Source: Fistularia commersonii
Taxonomy: Eukaryota > Chordata > Actinopteri > Syngnathiformes > Fistulariidae
Direction: 5' to 3'
DNA length: 64,000 nt
NCBI GenBank assembly: GCA_037954325.1
Contig: JBBMNZ010000034.1
Span: forward strand, 7,797,501 to 7,861,500
The position numbers and the translations under genes are program-made. The notes beneath the pieces were generated by a model. It was not told the origin of the DNA, made no database searches, and saw only the letters and a program-made list of their open reading frames with translations. This document shows positions 24,741 to 36,402 of this stretch, piece after piece (positions within the stretch are counted from its first letter, which is position 1; each line of letters opens with the position of its first letter).

Positions 24741-25340
24741 CATGCATCTTCATCACTACTGCCTTCAGCTCGTTGTCTCTAAAACCATGAATCAGAAAAA
24801 AAAGTAAATTAAATATGTTATTCTCAAAGATAGAGAAACTGCGGCAATTTTATTAATTTTATACCAATTTAGCATTGTTTCTGCTTGCTTAGGTGAGCTT
24901 CATTCATCATTTCATAAATAAATAAGTAGATAAATGCAACGTGTCCTGTGATCAATTGATCAATTAAACGAAAGGTAAACACAATTTATATGTTTTAACA
25001 CGGAAATAGCAAACAAAATTCACATTTTGTTTCAAATTAATTCCGTCCGGATATCACTTTTGATGTTAATGCGCCATGTAATCACAACGTGTACCATCCG
25101 TTTTTCTCCAGAAGGGAGCATTTCCTCTGCTGCAAGCGGGACCTCGTCTCCGGCACGGGGGCGGAATATCAAAATGCTGATTCAAAGTTATGATCAATAT
25201 TCTGAAGGTCATCTGATGGGATCAATAAAATGGCTGCAGGAGACGCTCCAGAATTCAGAATATCACCGTGGTAAAGGTGTCACAAATTACAACGGTTAAT
25301 ATAATACAGGACGGCAAATCTGTATTTACCGTATTATTTA
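24741..25340. other. Unique sequence, no gene recognised
   Basis: AT-rich sequence with no identifiable family or exon. Confidence 0.4.
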
Positions 25341-26356
25341 CCGTATTTTCTGCACTATAAGGCGCATCTGATTATAAGGCGCACCTTCAATGTATGGCCT
25401 TTTTTTAACCCTCTCCAGGCAGATGTTGCAGATTTGCGACAGCTAAATGCTACTTAGCTAATTACGCCACAACTTAATTTGAGCCTGAGAGGGTTAAATC
25501 TGTTTTCATATATAGGGCGCGCCGCATTATAAGGTGCATAGAATAGAAACTACTGTAGTGGCAGGGGTTGCGTCATGCTTCCACTAGAATCTAGTGGGAA
25601 ATTCCTACATTCCCTTTAGCGCAGCTTCATCTAGTGTCAACAAAACAGCCAGATAAGTCAGTCAGTCAAACTTCATTAACAGAACACAAACCAACGTTCC
25701 GACAACTCCCCTCACTCCCAAATCAAGTTGGCGCATTCTCAATAACGTACCGTACATACCGGTAGCTCTTCACCGCCTTCGTTAAAAACAATGAATTTCC
25801 AACTCCATTGCCACAGTTCAAAGCGTTTCTCAAAATGAAAGCACCAAGAAAGGCCGCCTCTAAATTCATTGATGTTCATGTTGCTAGCTGGCGCTGTTGC
25901 TTTCATTGGAATAGTGACTGTAGAGACGCTTCTACTTGCTGCTCTCTGTTCAACAACCCACTGTTCGAGTTTGTCCTCCAACTTCCTTCCTCGGAAACCC
26001 TGTTTAGTCTTCTTCACTCGGCTCGGGTCATCTTGTCGCTTCCTCCACTTTTGTACCATTGATTTGTTAATGTTGAATTCTTTTCAATTCCCCTGTTCTA
26101 CAGCGTGAACGATCGCCTTGAATTTGAACTCTGCGTCAAGCGTGACTCTTGAAAGGTGCCATTTTGGGATCTTTATACAAACACAAGTGGTGTGAGACTG
26201 GAATTCCCCTTTACCGTTTTTACCGTTGCTACTTCTGCGACGCCATAATGAACCAATATTGATCCATTTATAAGGCACATCAGATTATAAGGCGTACTGT
26301 CAGCTTTTGAGAAAATTAAAGGCTTTTTGTTGCGCTTTATAGTGCAGAAAATACGC
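25341..26356 (-). mobile_element. Decayed pogo/Tc5-like transposon with N-terminal transposase remnant
   Basis: The left end CCGTATTTTCTGCACTATAA is mirrored by TATAGTGCAGAAAATACG at the right, with TA on both sides (25339-25340, 26357-26358). On the minus strand one frame reads SRVTLDAEFKFKAIVHAVEQ (about 26093-26150), and a second reads MVQKWRKRQDD, then RGRKLEDKLEQWVVEQRAAS and VSTVTIPMKA (about 25900-26059). Together these are the paired CENP-B-type DNA-binding domains of pogo/Tc5-like transposases. A frameshift separates them and no DDE catalytic core remains. Confidence 0.8.
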
Positions 26357-26709
26357 TAGTTAAAAGGCCAAGCAATCCATCCGCCCGGTATCTCAACGTG
26401 AATTCAGGATCCTGGGGGGCCTCGATCTACAGGACCAGCAATCACAGACACTTGGACTGGACGGTTTTCCAGTGAAGACGCCATCTCAGAGGGGCCGGAC
26501 GCAACTCTGGGCCGCCAAAGGAAACCTCCCCAGTCACGACAATCCCCATTCGCTCCCGATCACGCCCGTGGAAGGTTGCATGTCATGAATTAAATTGGAA
26601 GTTACTACAATGCATCGTACCAGCCTCAGACAAGAGAAATTGGATTTATAAAGAAAAAAGGAAAAACGTGATCTGTATCTACATATATATAGATATATAT
26701 AGATATATA
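26357..26709. other. Unique sequence, no gene recognised
   Basis: Short single-copy stretch ending in an AGATATATAT repeat just before the next element. Confidence 0.4.
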
Positions 26710-26994
26710 CCGTAATTTCCGGACTATTGAGCGCACCTCAATATAAGCCGCACTGGCTAACCGATCGCTATCTCAGGCTTCCTCCTGCGCACTAAAACCG
26801 TCAAAGTCGTCCTCTTCTGTGTCAGAGTTGAACGGACTCAGAATTTCCCGGTCATTTCGTCGGTCCGATGTGACGAGGATAAACATTTTAGCGGCGTGAA
26901 GCTCGTTAGCGTCCCCCATCCAAAAAAAAGTCCATATATTAGCCGCATTGTTGTTTACGTGAAAAAAGTTGCGGCTTATTGTCCGGAAATTAGG
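26710..26994 (-). mobile_element. Short pogo-like MITE retaining an acidic-tail coding stretch
   Basis: Ends CCGTAATTTCCGGACTATTG and TTATTGTCCGGAAATTAGG are inverted; TA lies at 26708-26709. On the minus strand it reads NDREILSPFNSDTEEDDFDG, an acidic tail like that in the element at 36403-38293. A second copy in the opposite orientation lies at 56112-56368. Confidence 0.8.
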
Positions 26995-27339
26995 GAATAT
27001 ATATTTTTTTTTTAGATTCATCTCCAAAATTTCAGATAATTCAAACGGAATAAAAAATGACAATAATAAATGTTGTTCATTTGAACCATCGGCGGGGAAG
27101 CTCTCAGTAGAAAGCATCGATCTTCTATCTCTGTTTCGCCTCAGTGTTGCGTCCCACCTTCCCATCTGTCCGGCTTTTTGTGGGCGAGCCACCAAAAGTA
27201 CAGCAGCCAGTGTGGACCAGCTGCAACCATTTTTTCACGGTTCGGCTTTCGGGCTCTGGCTACTTAACGTTTTTTTTTTTTTTTTTTTTTGGAATTCACT
27301 TCTCGAGATTTATCGCTCTTTAGCGTATTTTTTGCAGTA

Positions 27340-27505
27340 GACGGATGCTGGAATTGACAGGAGGTCTAGAGGACGACCAAAAAGAAGATTTATGGATGTA
27401 GTGAGAGGATATGAAGGTAAGTTGGTGTGAGAGAGGAGGATACAGAGAATAGGGTTAGATGGCGACCCCTGAAGGGAAAAGCCAGAAGAATAAGAAGAAA
27501 AACAG
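27340..27505 (+). mobile_element. RTE-like LINE 3'-end fragment
   Basis: GGAGGTCTAGAGGACGACCA, AAAAAGAAGATTTATGGATG (a remnant of the RGRPKRRFMDV coding segment) and GGCGACCCCTGAAGGGAAAA match the C terminus and 3' end of the element at 52836-53905. Confidence 0.75.
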
Positions 27506-29196
27506 CATTTTTTTAGAGTATTAGAATTTTTTTTCATGACGAAATATTCTAGCCTAAAAGCAAAAAAACAGTTAAAGAAAATAAAGTAAAATTAAACCAG
27601 AATCAATTTAGAAAATAAATAAAATACAAGGTCGCCTTTGCTGGCATGCATTCTTGGAGAAGATGGCTTCTCCAACATGACTCCTGCCGACATCGATGGC
27701 TTCATAGACCGCACATTTGGATTCGTTGACGGACGAGGACCTCGCCGAGACGATGAAGTCTGCCGGCGAGGAAGAGAAGCGACAAGAAGAGGAAGAAATC
27801 GAAGAGACGGGTCTCGTGCCGGAACAACTCGCAGCAATGACAAACACCTGCAAAACCCCGGCAAAATCGGGACGTCGATCCGCTTTTGTAACTTGATCGA
27901 CGGGTTTTCAACCATTTTCAACCGTAAAAAAAGCAGAATGCGCAGGTTTGCGCGTTCGTTGAAGGTTAAAATATTCGTAAATACCATCAAAATGATCACG
28001 TTTTTATTTCGCGGAAATTCTGGGAACGTAACTCCCGCTGTATTTATATGTAAAATATGTGTATGAGGGAAGCTGTATACAGTTCCCACTGAGCTGGAAT
28101 AACAAAAGCTCTATGAAAGTCCATTTAAACGGCGCCATATTCACGAGCGCATGCACGTACACGGAGGACGGGGGGGGGCCTAAACACGCCGCGCTCATGA
28201 ATATCGGATGAACGTGAATGCGCCAGTGAACATAATGCTCATTCTGTACATTTTCATTAAAAGCGTTAGGGGCGCACAGGCACAACCTGCATGTGCGATG
28301 AAACATTACGTGCGCTCCCTACAGGTGGTGCATAATTCAGGACGAGCGCGGGTCTCGCACCGCGAGCCAAACCGAGTCCCACGGGGGTTCGGACGGCCGA
28401 TCCGGATCTGACCCCGAGCTCATTCTAAGTCCCGGCACGTTCCGCGGTACTTTAGCCGGCGCTCGTGATCAATTATGATCCCTCCGGTTCCTTACAGGGT
28501 GTTTTTCGGAGGGAATGCAAGGGGGTGTTTATGTTCAAGGACGTTTCCCCCGTAGAGGAAATCACACCAATCGGCCCCCTCGCCCCTGTCATCGATTCCG
28601 CAGCGGAGAGCGTAAATTGTCCCGGTGATGTCACAGCGAGGTTTGCCAAGCTCAAAAGAGTGTTTGGAACAAATCTAATCTGAATCAAAAACATTGACTT
28701 TTTTTTTTTCCCCTTTTCATATTAGGATTGTAATGAATTTTCTCAAACCTCTGCGGACCGGACTGCCTTCCAACTTTCTTTTCAGTGTGAGGGAGACAGA
28801 AACTTCGCGTCGCCGTCTCGTTTGTCATCTTTTTAAGAGATGACGCGCAGGAATCCAAGGTGTTAATATCCCCTTTCCAGAACCAGCGGGTCCATAGGAG
28901 CTCCGGAGATTTCGTTGCTCGGTGATCGTCATTGCCAGATACTTCTTCCAGTCTGCAGAGCACCATTTTTTTAAAACTATCACGATCGCTGGTCAGCTGA
29001 TTTCTTGCGATCGGAGTGGATGGAACCAGCGAGAATTGGAGCGACGTCGAGATCTGAGCTCTTCCGGCCTGCTGTGGTTCCAGGGCTCGCGGTGGAACAT
29101 CAACATTTTGGCCCAAATAAGTTGGGAGTTAGCAAACGGCCGGGTTCTTTAAACGGAGAAGAAGTGCAAGGAGAAGATAAAAACACCCGAACCCAC
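27506..29196. other. Mixed unique sequence with one dispersed-repeat core
   Basis: A plus-strand frame of 142 codons (27638-28066) starts MLACILGEDGFSNMTPADID but resembles nothing I recognise; the end of this segment (27968-28001) recurs near 22113 and 23374, suggesting repeat DNA. Frames on both strands between 28685 and 29152 overlap each other and are not supported. Confidence 0.35.
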
Positions 29197-29277
29197 CTGG
29201 TCGTCCATGATTATCGTTCCCGTCATGCGAAACATGAACATCTTGCCCTCCTCCTCCTTCCCTTGCACATCCCAGAC
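29197..29277 (-). other. Orphan exon-like open segment, unidentified
   Basis: Minus-strand 81 bp bounded by an acceptor-like TTAGTTCAGCAG and a strong donor CAG|GTGGGT, open for exactly 27 codons: VWDVQGKEEEGKMFMFRM, then TGTIIMDDQ. The composition looks protein-like, but I recognise no family and find no partner exon nearby. It may be chance. Confidence 0.2.
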
Positions 29278-31430
29278 CTGCTGAACTAACGCAAAAGCGT
29301 TTCCTGGAATAAAAGTCCCGCTGGAAAGTCCAACCTTCACTGAAGACCTCGTGAAGTAGCAGCAGCCACGTCACAAGCCCATTCAAAAAAAAAAAGACAA
29401 AACTGCCAACGCCTCCTCCTCCTTTAAGAATCGAGCGGAACGGAAGACAACGGCGGGATTGTTTGTGTACTCTCACGCCCACGGGCAGGGATTCATTGTC
29501 CAACAAACCATGAGAAAAAAAAAAAATCTTACAAGTGGCTTCAACGGCTTCACGACAGCACGGCGGTGTCACGCACACCCGGAGACTTCCGGAGAATGTA
29601 ACAGATAATTCTTGGTAGATCGTCTGTGACCATGAAGTAACGTAACGCCGTGGCCTTCTGACAAAGAACTCGTCTCTCTCTCTCTTTGTCTCTTTTGTCT
29701 TTGCGTCTCTCGTAGCCCGTCTTCCCCGCATTGTCCTCCCTTCGCTGCCTCGGCCTCGGGGGCAGGACCTCTTTTTTTTAACCACACGGCACAATATCGT
29801 ACTTTGTCTTTGCTCACGTGAGGTGACTCTGTTGCTGATGCCACTTCCAGGGTCACAACATGGATTCCTTTTTGCATTTATCTGGGTTAAGAAGGCGTGG
29901 TTTATTTACATTCCCTTGTTGTGCCACAACACACACACACACTACGGTCGCAAGGCTTCTCAAAGTTTTGCGTGATTTTGAATTTACGTTATTGAGTTTC
30001 ACACCGACCCTCACTCCAAATCACCAGGAATTAACAAATAATAGTTATGCTTACATTCTTGATTAAAGAAAATTGTTTAAAAAAAATGGAAATTCGATCA
30101 GAACTATAAAGAACTGAGATGTATTTCACCATATACTTGTATGAATGTGTTTTATTTGTTTTCCGTATACTCTGATATCACAAATGAAACCGCTACAGGG
30201 TTTATCTGTCCCCTTTGCCCCTTAACTTCCCTTAAAATGTGTCCAAGTGTCGAAGATAAAGAGTGAACAAAATTGACGTAACTTTCTTTTTTTCTACTTT
30301 CTCCATCGAATCACCCACAAATGTGAATCAGACCCACTGACAAAGAACTGTTCCTAGAGCATTGGCATCTTTAAATACTATATTAAATACTAATATACTA
30401 TAATATATAATATGTGATTGACTGGCGACCGGTCCAGAGTTGACTAGTAGCCCAATGACAGCTGGGATGGCCGAATGAACAAATAATGTGTATTATTGCG
30501 CGTCAGTGTTTAGCAGAGGTATATGGGTTTTTGCTATGCAGTCTTATAGTGAAGTGTTGCTTAGGATTTTACCATTCTATAGAAACATGCCCCCCCCAAC
30601 ACACACACACACACACACACACTTTTCAACACATGCCCCTTAAGTCACTGTATCTCAGGAAATAAATCAAAATGGAAAACAGTTAAGAGCGTTTTCTCCG
30701 AGCGGAGCCCCCTCAAAACTCCTCATTTCCCGATGAGTGTCTGGTTTATTCTTATAGTTTCCTTGCTAACAGGCAGTTTTATCCTTAATGTCTTTCTAAC
30801 CTCTTCATAAAAAAATAAAATAAAGAAAAAACAACGTTATCTCCGATCACAACTGGAATCAGTGTAGAATTACAAACTACTGAAACTGGAATGATGATTT
30901 TTTTTATGTGATTTCATGCTAGTGTCTAACGCAGTTGATATATATATATATATATATATATAAATATATATCGGCTTTCAGATAACGTCAAGTTGTTCTC
31001 ACGATAGCGCTCTAAAGCTGTACGTCAATCTGCTCGCCTCCCACAGAGATCACACCACGTCTGCACGCTTACAGACGTGCAGGCGACAGCGTGCCGTGTG
31101 TAATTGGCCCGTGATCGTTCGGTCGCCGTCGACTCCGAAAGCCCATTTCATTTTTTTTTTTCCATCCTCATAAATCCTTCTGCTTCGTCTATCGAAGGGC
31201 AAATTGAAAAATACAAGAGTTACCGTTTAATGCAGAAAAATCTTGCGCATCGAAGATCCCCGCGGGGCGGAAGCCTGACGAACAGAATTTCAAACACATT
31301 TGATCTTTTATGAATCAAGCTGATCTCGAACAGTTTTTAAAAGTAAACTAAAAGGAAAACCTTGACATCTTGATAATAAAACACTACTATTTTCCAAATA
31401 GGTCAATTATATTGGATAATATTAGGCCTG
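29278..31430. other. Unique sequence with microsatellites, no gene recognised
   Basis: A 221-codon minus-strand frame (29129-29794) is low-complexity and overlapped by other frames. (CA)n near 30600-30622 and (TA)n near 30939-30970 are present. Confidence 0.4.
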
Positions 31431-31625
31431 AGTGGGTTCCTCCGGGTTCCTCCCACACTCCAAAAACATGCAGTGCAACCTAAATTGCCCAGGCGTGTGG
31501 GTAAATATCCCGGGGTAAATGGTTGCATCCATAAACCTCCTCTCTGCTCTTCGTCCAGACGTCCCGTCTGGCAGATCCAGCCTCGCCACCCTTCACTATC
31601 CAAAACATCTCGGTCTGACTTTATC
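31431..31625 (+). repeat. Dispersed fish repeat fragment
   Basis: CTCCGGGTTCCTCCCACACT, then CCAAAAACATGCAGTG and CTAAATTGCCC is a word order common in fish dispersed repeats of unclear class. A related stretch (CTCCGGGTTTCCCCTGGTG) lies near 20700. Confidence 0.5.
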
Positions 31626-31699
31626 TAACATGTGCTGATGGACACATTCCTCATCCTATCCATGCTCCTCGCTCCCGCAGAACATCCACATCTTGTTAT

Positions 31700-32156
31700 C
31701 TGACATGCATATCTATATCTATATCTATATCTATATCTATACATATTATATACACACACATTTTTCTTTTTATGTATACAAGACACACACACATATATAC
31801 ATGTAAAAATATACATGTATACACTCACACACACACACACACATATATATGTATATACGTGTATACACACACATATATATACATATATATATACACACAC
31901 ATATATATATACATATACATGTATACACACACATACATACATACATACATGTGTATACACACACATATACATGTATACACACATACATACATACATATAT
32001 GTGTATATACACACACACTCTTATACATGTATGTGTATATACACACACACATATAAACATATACATACATATACCTACACATATATACATATACGTGTAT
32101 ACACACACTCACACATATATATATACATTTACATGTATACAGACACACATTTTACG

Positions 32157-32188
<32 letters not shown>

Positions 32189-32265
32189 GATACGTGTTTA
32201 CACACACACACACACATACACACACAAATACAAACATATATACACAAATAGAGTATGTACAGTAT
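31700..32265. repeat. Large compound TA/CA/TATG microsatellite
   Basis: More than 500 bp of alternating purine-pyrimidine sequence beginning with (TATATC)n and continuing as CA, TA and CATA runs. All open frames here (up to 145 codons on both strands) are repeat artefacts. Confidence 0.95.
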
Positions 32266-32705
32266 ATAGACAAGTATAGGAGCTAAAATAGGTTAGCTGT
32301 CTTGTGCAAACACCAGAGCATTATAAATCCCAGCAGGGCAGACGATGAAAACAGCACAAACAGTCATTCTGAGCGAAATAATCCCCAGCACCGAACGGGT
32401 CAATGTTATGACTGAGTGGAGTCAAACTCTTCGGCGAAACAACTCGGAGCAGTATATCAGTAATTGAAAGCCACCCCAAGACCTCATCAGGCACGACGCC
32501 AGCCTTTCCTCTTTGGATGAGTCCAAACCATTTTGGCAGAGCCTTTTTAATTACAGAAATTCAGAGCCCTGTGACATAAAGCTGTTGTTGCGTCGAGCAT
32601 CACTGGGCCACCGACGCTCCCTCTTGTTACCAGTCAATTGAGCAGTTGAGCTTCTCTCTCTGGTCAACATGATGGGAGAATCCAGCCAGGTTATCCAAAA
32701 ACAAA
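32266..32705. other. Unique sequence, no gene recognised
   Basis: No identifiable content. Confidence 0.4.
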
Positions 32706-32708
32706 TGC

Positions 32709-32770
32709 AGGAAAAAAAAAAAAAAAAAAAAAAAAACATTCCTGCAAACCCACCAGGTGGCCCACGCAGG

Positions 32771-32831
<61 letters not shown>
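32709..32831. repeat. Poly-A and (CA)n
   Basis: Poly-A at about 32711-32736 and a CA run at 32772-32831, separated by 35 bp. Confidence 0.95.
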
Positions 32832-32832
<1 letters not shown>

Positions 32833-33688
32833 CAGTGTCAATCATGTGCTGGTCTCTTGTCTGCAGACTCGGTCCTACCTCCAGTGTCGGTGCAGATCTA
32901 GAGTCTCTCGTTGCAGAACCGGCCGGGTTTTTCCATTTCTTGCAACGCTGCTGTACAAATATCGGATTCTTGCACTTTCGTGTTTGCAGCCAGCGGCCCG
33001 GACGGGCCCACGGCGGGGCGCGGGAACCGTGGGGGCTCCCACGGCACTTCGCCGCACAAATAAACCCACCGATACATCGATAAAGTTACTTAGTTCTTTA
33101 ACGGTCCTCCGATATTTCCGTCTTGCTGTGCAGCTGCGAAAAGCTGCAACGATTGTCCGACTCACACTTCTGTGTGTTTGTTTGTCTTTCCGCCGGAAAC
33201 GTCATGTTTCCTAAAATACATTGATTTGACAGCCTGGCGACGCGGAGAGGCGTTCAAAGACACCCTGGGAATATGAATGCTGTGTTAAAAAATAAAAAAT
33301 AAAAAATAAAACATATCGTCAGCTGAAGTTAAAACGTTACTTGCCGGTGTTTACGTTTGCAAAAGCAATTTTGTGTTTATCAAAAAAAATAATAATTCAT
33401 TTTGCCCACGGCGAGCAAAAAAAAAGTGCGTGACTTGTGTAAAAATGTAAATAAATCTAGATATAAGTGAAATTATTTAACAGAAGGCTGTGCTGTTAGA
33501 CATATCAATTACAAAAAAATGGCTGGAAATTCTGTTGAGCAAAGTGGACATAAAACCTTTCCCTTAGAATAAAAACAGCACTGGCTGTTATTTCACTGAC
33601 GTAAAAGCGATCGGATTATTCATTTTGAGAAAGTTTAAAATTAACAGCGTTAGGTTAGACCCTGGTTACCCTGCTCGAGGATATCCCA
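32832..33688. other. Unique sequence, locally GC-rich, no gene recognised
   Basis: CpG-rich part near 32920-33050. Overlapping frames on both strands are not supported by family resemblance. Confidence 0.4.
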
Positions 33689-34258
33689 TGATTCTTCTGG
33701 AAATCTTCTCGTCTCGAAAACTGGACTTGAATTTCTTCACTTGAGGACGTTTCATCCGAAAGGCTTCTTCAGTTCACAGAAATGACGTCGCCTCTTCCTG
33801 GTTTGGTCGTGGAAGAGGTTAACATGTTTGGAAAGAAGGCACTCAACATAACATTAGCAAGGAAAAACGGAAATTATGATCCCTTCAGAAGAAACTAAAC
33901 AGGACTCATTGAAACGCGACACCACCGACAGCGACAACAAGAAGTGGGTTAGGAAATGAACCAGACGCCAACTCAAACCCCGACGAGGTTGGCTTCCCGT
34001 CTAAGTGCCTAAATTTTGCGGTCACACCAGATCGGATCCCGTCAGTAAACCAATCTGACACCCGAAGAGAAGACAGCGCTCTCCTCGCTCCAGAAAGACA
34101 AGAGCGTCGTCATCCTCCCAGCCGGCAAAAGTAACTGCACAGCGGTTTGGGATGAAAACCAACTGCAGGAGCCTCCCGGACGAAGGGTGAAACGTCTCCA
34201 AGTGAAGAAATTCGAGTCCAGTTGCAAAGACGAGAAGATTTCGACGAGAATTCCCCAT
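33689..34258 (+). mobile_element. Penelope-like element remnant with inverted terminal segments
   Basis: TGGACTTGAATTTCTTCACT with AGGCTTCTTCAG at 33720-33772 recurs in inverted orientation at 34180-34258. Between them the plus strand encodes a stretch with KDKSVVILPAGK (about 34097-34133), like the N-terminal RT region of Penelope-like elements (usually LPADKG). Same family as 10140-11440. Confidence 0.6.
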
Positions 34259-34984
34259 GTTTCACACTATCTTTCCGTCCCGGCCGGTCGAGGCAGAAGG
34301 CCTCGGGTTTCTGTAAAATGCCATGTTTCCCGGGGGGAATGTCGGGTTTCTGTAAATCATCTTAAAGAGTGCCGTCCAGACCTGCTCTGCGGGGGAAAGT
34401 GTCGTCACACAACTGTGTCGTGATTTGACGCTACATAAATAAAATCTGACTTGACTTATTATGATAAATGGTCAGTCAGCATTTATAGAATAAAATATTA
34501 CCGGAACCACCTTTTCCCTCGTGGCAACACTCAACCAGTTCAATATGAAAATTGGGACTCTGCAGTGCATTTCATCCCCGACATTCGACTATTCCTGCAT
34601 TCTTTATGAAAACTAAATGTAAACAGCTCTGCGATGCAGGCACTAGAACGTCATGAATTTGATTTTTAAGTACCTGCAATAAGCCCTTAGTCATATCATC
34701 ATATTTCCCCCTTGCTCGGATATTGGCTGCAGCGTGGCAAGCAGGTTCCACCAATACGAAATCGTGCCATTTGAATGTTATTAAACGCTCTAGCGGGCAT
34801 GTAGACGCGTGTTAGCTTCCCAACACTTTATCACTTCAGTCTCTGCTTTGCCGTGCCCTACATTTCCACGTACAGAAAAATTGCCATGATTTCGGGTCCG
34901 CTCAAAAAGGTGACAAATGGGTGGGAGGTCTTTCGGGATCCAGGACGGAACCTGTTAATTTATCGCGTAGACTTCACTCCGGGG
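34259..34984. other. Unique sequence, no gene recognised
   Basis: No identifiable content. Confidence 0.4.
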
Positions 34985-35190
34985 TATTCGGGAGTGTTGT
35001 CTCCCTGCTGCCCGAGAACGAATGACCTGCAACTTCACCGACAAAAAAAAACCAAACAAACAAGGCATCTGGCTGTGCTGCATTACTTCTACCGCTATCT
35101 TAATGGACAAAAATGAACTAAAAGACTATAATTCGGGCCTCGGGATGAGGAGGCTGTAGATAAACAAAGTAAAAACAATTGCCGGAAAAG
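34985..35190 (+). repeat. Detached copy of the 40.2-41.3 kb tandem unit
   Basis: GCTGCCCGAGAACGAATGAC, CTGCAACTTCACCGAC and GGGATGAGGAGGCTGTAGAT match the unit repeated at 40201-41345 (CTGCCCGAGAACCATTTACC and GGGATGAGGAGGCTGTAGGT there). Confidence 0.7.
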
Positions 35191-36262
35191 ACACTAAAGT
35201 ACTGTCCTTATACCTCTGCAAGCTTCTGCGCCCGAGCCATTTTATCTAATTACTGCCAAAACGCTGAAATGTCAATCTGTATTGGTAATTGATGATTTCG
35301 CTCAATGGCTCCAATGACTTTGTGTCTCATTCTGCTGAGTGGTCGATGCTGCCCCCCCCCTGCCCTCCCCAATCTCTGTCACGCTACCTTTTAAAGCCGG
35401 GTCAGTTTATCAAGATGGAAACACAAGCCGACTTACGTGCGTTATCATGGGCCGTTGGGTGCATTGGAAACCCGGGAAGGTGAAAGACTGAGCAGTCGTC
35501 AATACGGCACGTCTCGGATTTGTAGGTTATCTGTCAGTTCTGGATGGCGGTGTGTGTGACTGCTGTTAAAAACAGAAATAAAAGGAACAAACAGTGGGAT
35601 TAAATCAAGAAAACGGACGGCCACTTAGCCCGAACACGATGTAAACTACACCTATTAGCATAGAAGAGCTGTCACTCACTGGTACCGTAAGCGAGTCAAT
35701 TACATATATTGAGATAAACTGTTTTAATCTGCAGAATCTGCAACCTCAGGCTACTCTTGAACCGTCTTTTTTTTAATCCAAATCTTCTCCTATCTCAGCC
35801 TCCGGAACAACGAAACTACGCAGGATGAATTTACTTGCCGATCCAAAACCAACAACCTTGGAACAACCTTCGGAATTCTCCGAAAGCAGCTTCGCAAAGC
35901 ACAGGCGGCGGCATTTATGAACTTTAAAAGGTCCCCCTTGCTATTTGGAAATGCACCCTTGACAGGAGGGGATTGAGATGTTCACTTTGAAGATGAGTGG
36001 AGCTGGCAGGAAGCAGCGGGAACCGTCGGCACGCCATCGTCTGCACGCACAAAAAGAGTTAAAATCACAATTTTACTTAAGTCGTGAGAAAGTAGTTCAG
36101 ATACAGCTGATCTGTGTGTGTGTGTTCAGACAGAGAAAACACAATATCCCCATATGCTTCAAGCTAAAGTGTCTCACCCCAGTATCCAACTTAAAAACAT
36201 TTTCGACTGACCCGATGTCAGTTACCATGGCAGCACACGGACTAAGCTCAGAAAAGGTAAAG
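35191..36262. other. Unique sequence, no gene recognised
   Basis: Complex single-copy sequence; a short TG run near 36111-36125. Confidence 0.4.
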
Positions 36263-36402
36263 CAGGGGTGGGCAAACTACGGCCCGCGGGCCACATCTGG
36301 CCCATCAGTCTTTTAAATCCAGCCCGCCGGTACGGAATTCATACTTGATGTTGATGATTGAATTATGTGATCAATGAATGTGGGAACCCCAACGGGAGAT
36401 TA

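Noticed and set aside
27638..28066. 142-codon plus-strand open frame
   Set aside because: Arg/Gly-rich, no recognised family, and its end shares a dispersed-repeat core with two other loci.
29129..29794. 221-codon minus-strand open frame, the longest in the window
   Set aside because: Low-complexity, overlapped by other frames, with no domain resemblance or splice support; only the short 29197-29277 segment in another frame is kept as a weak candidate.
31625..32286. Open frames up to 145 codons on both strands
   Set aside because: They are translations of a CA/TA microsatellite.
32669..33214. 181-codon frame including poly-Lys and Thr-His repeats
   Set aside because: The first third is poly-A and CA repeat, and the remainder has frames on both strands without family resemblance.
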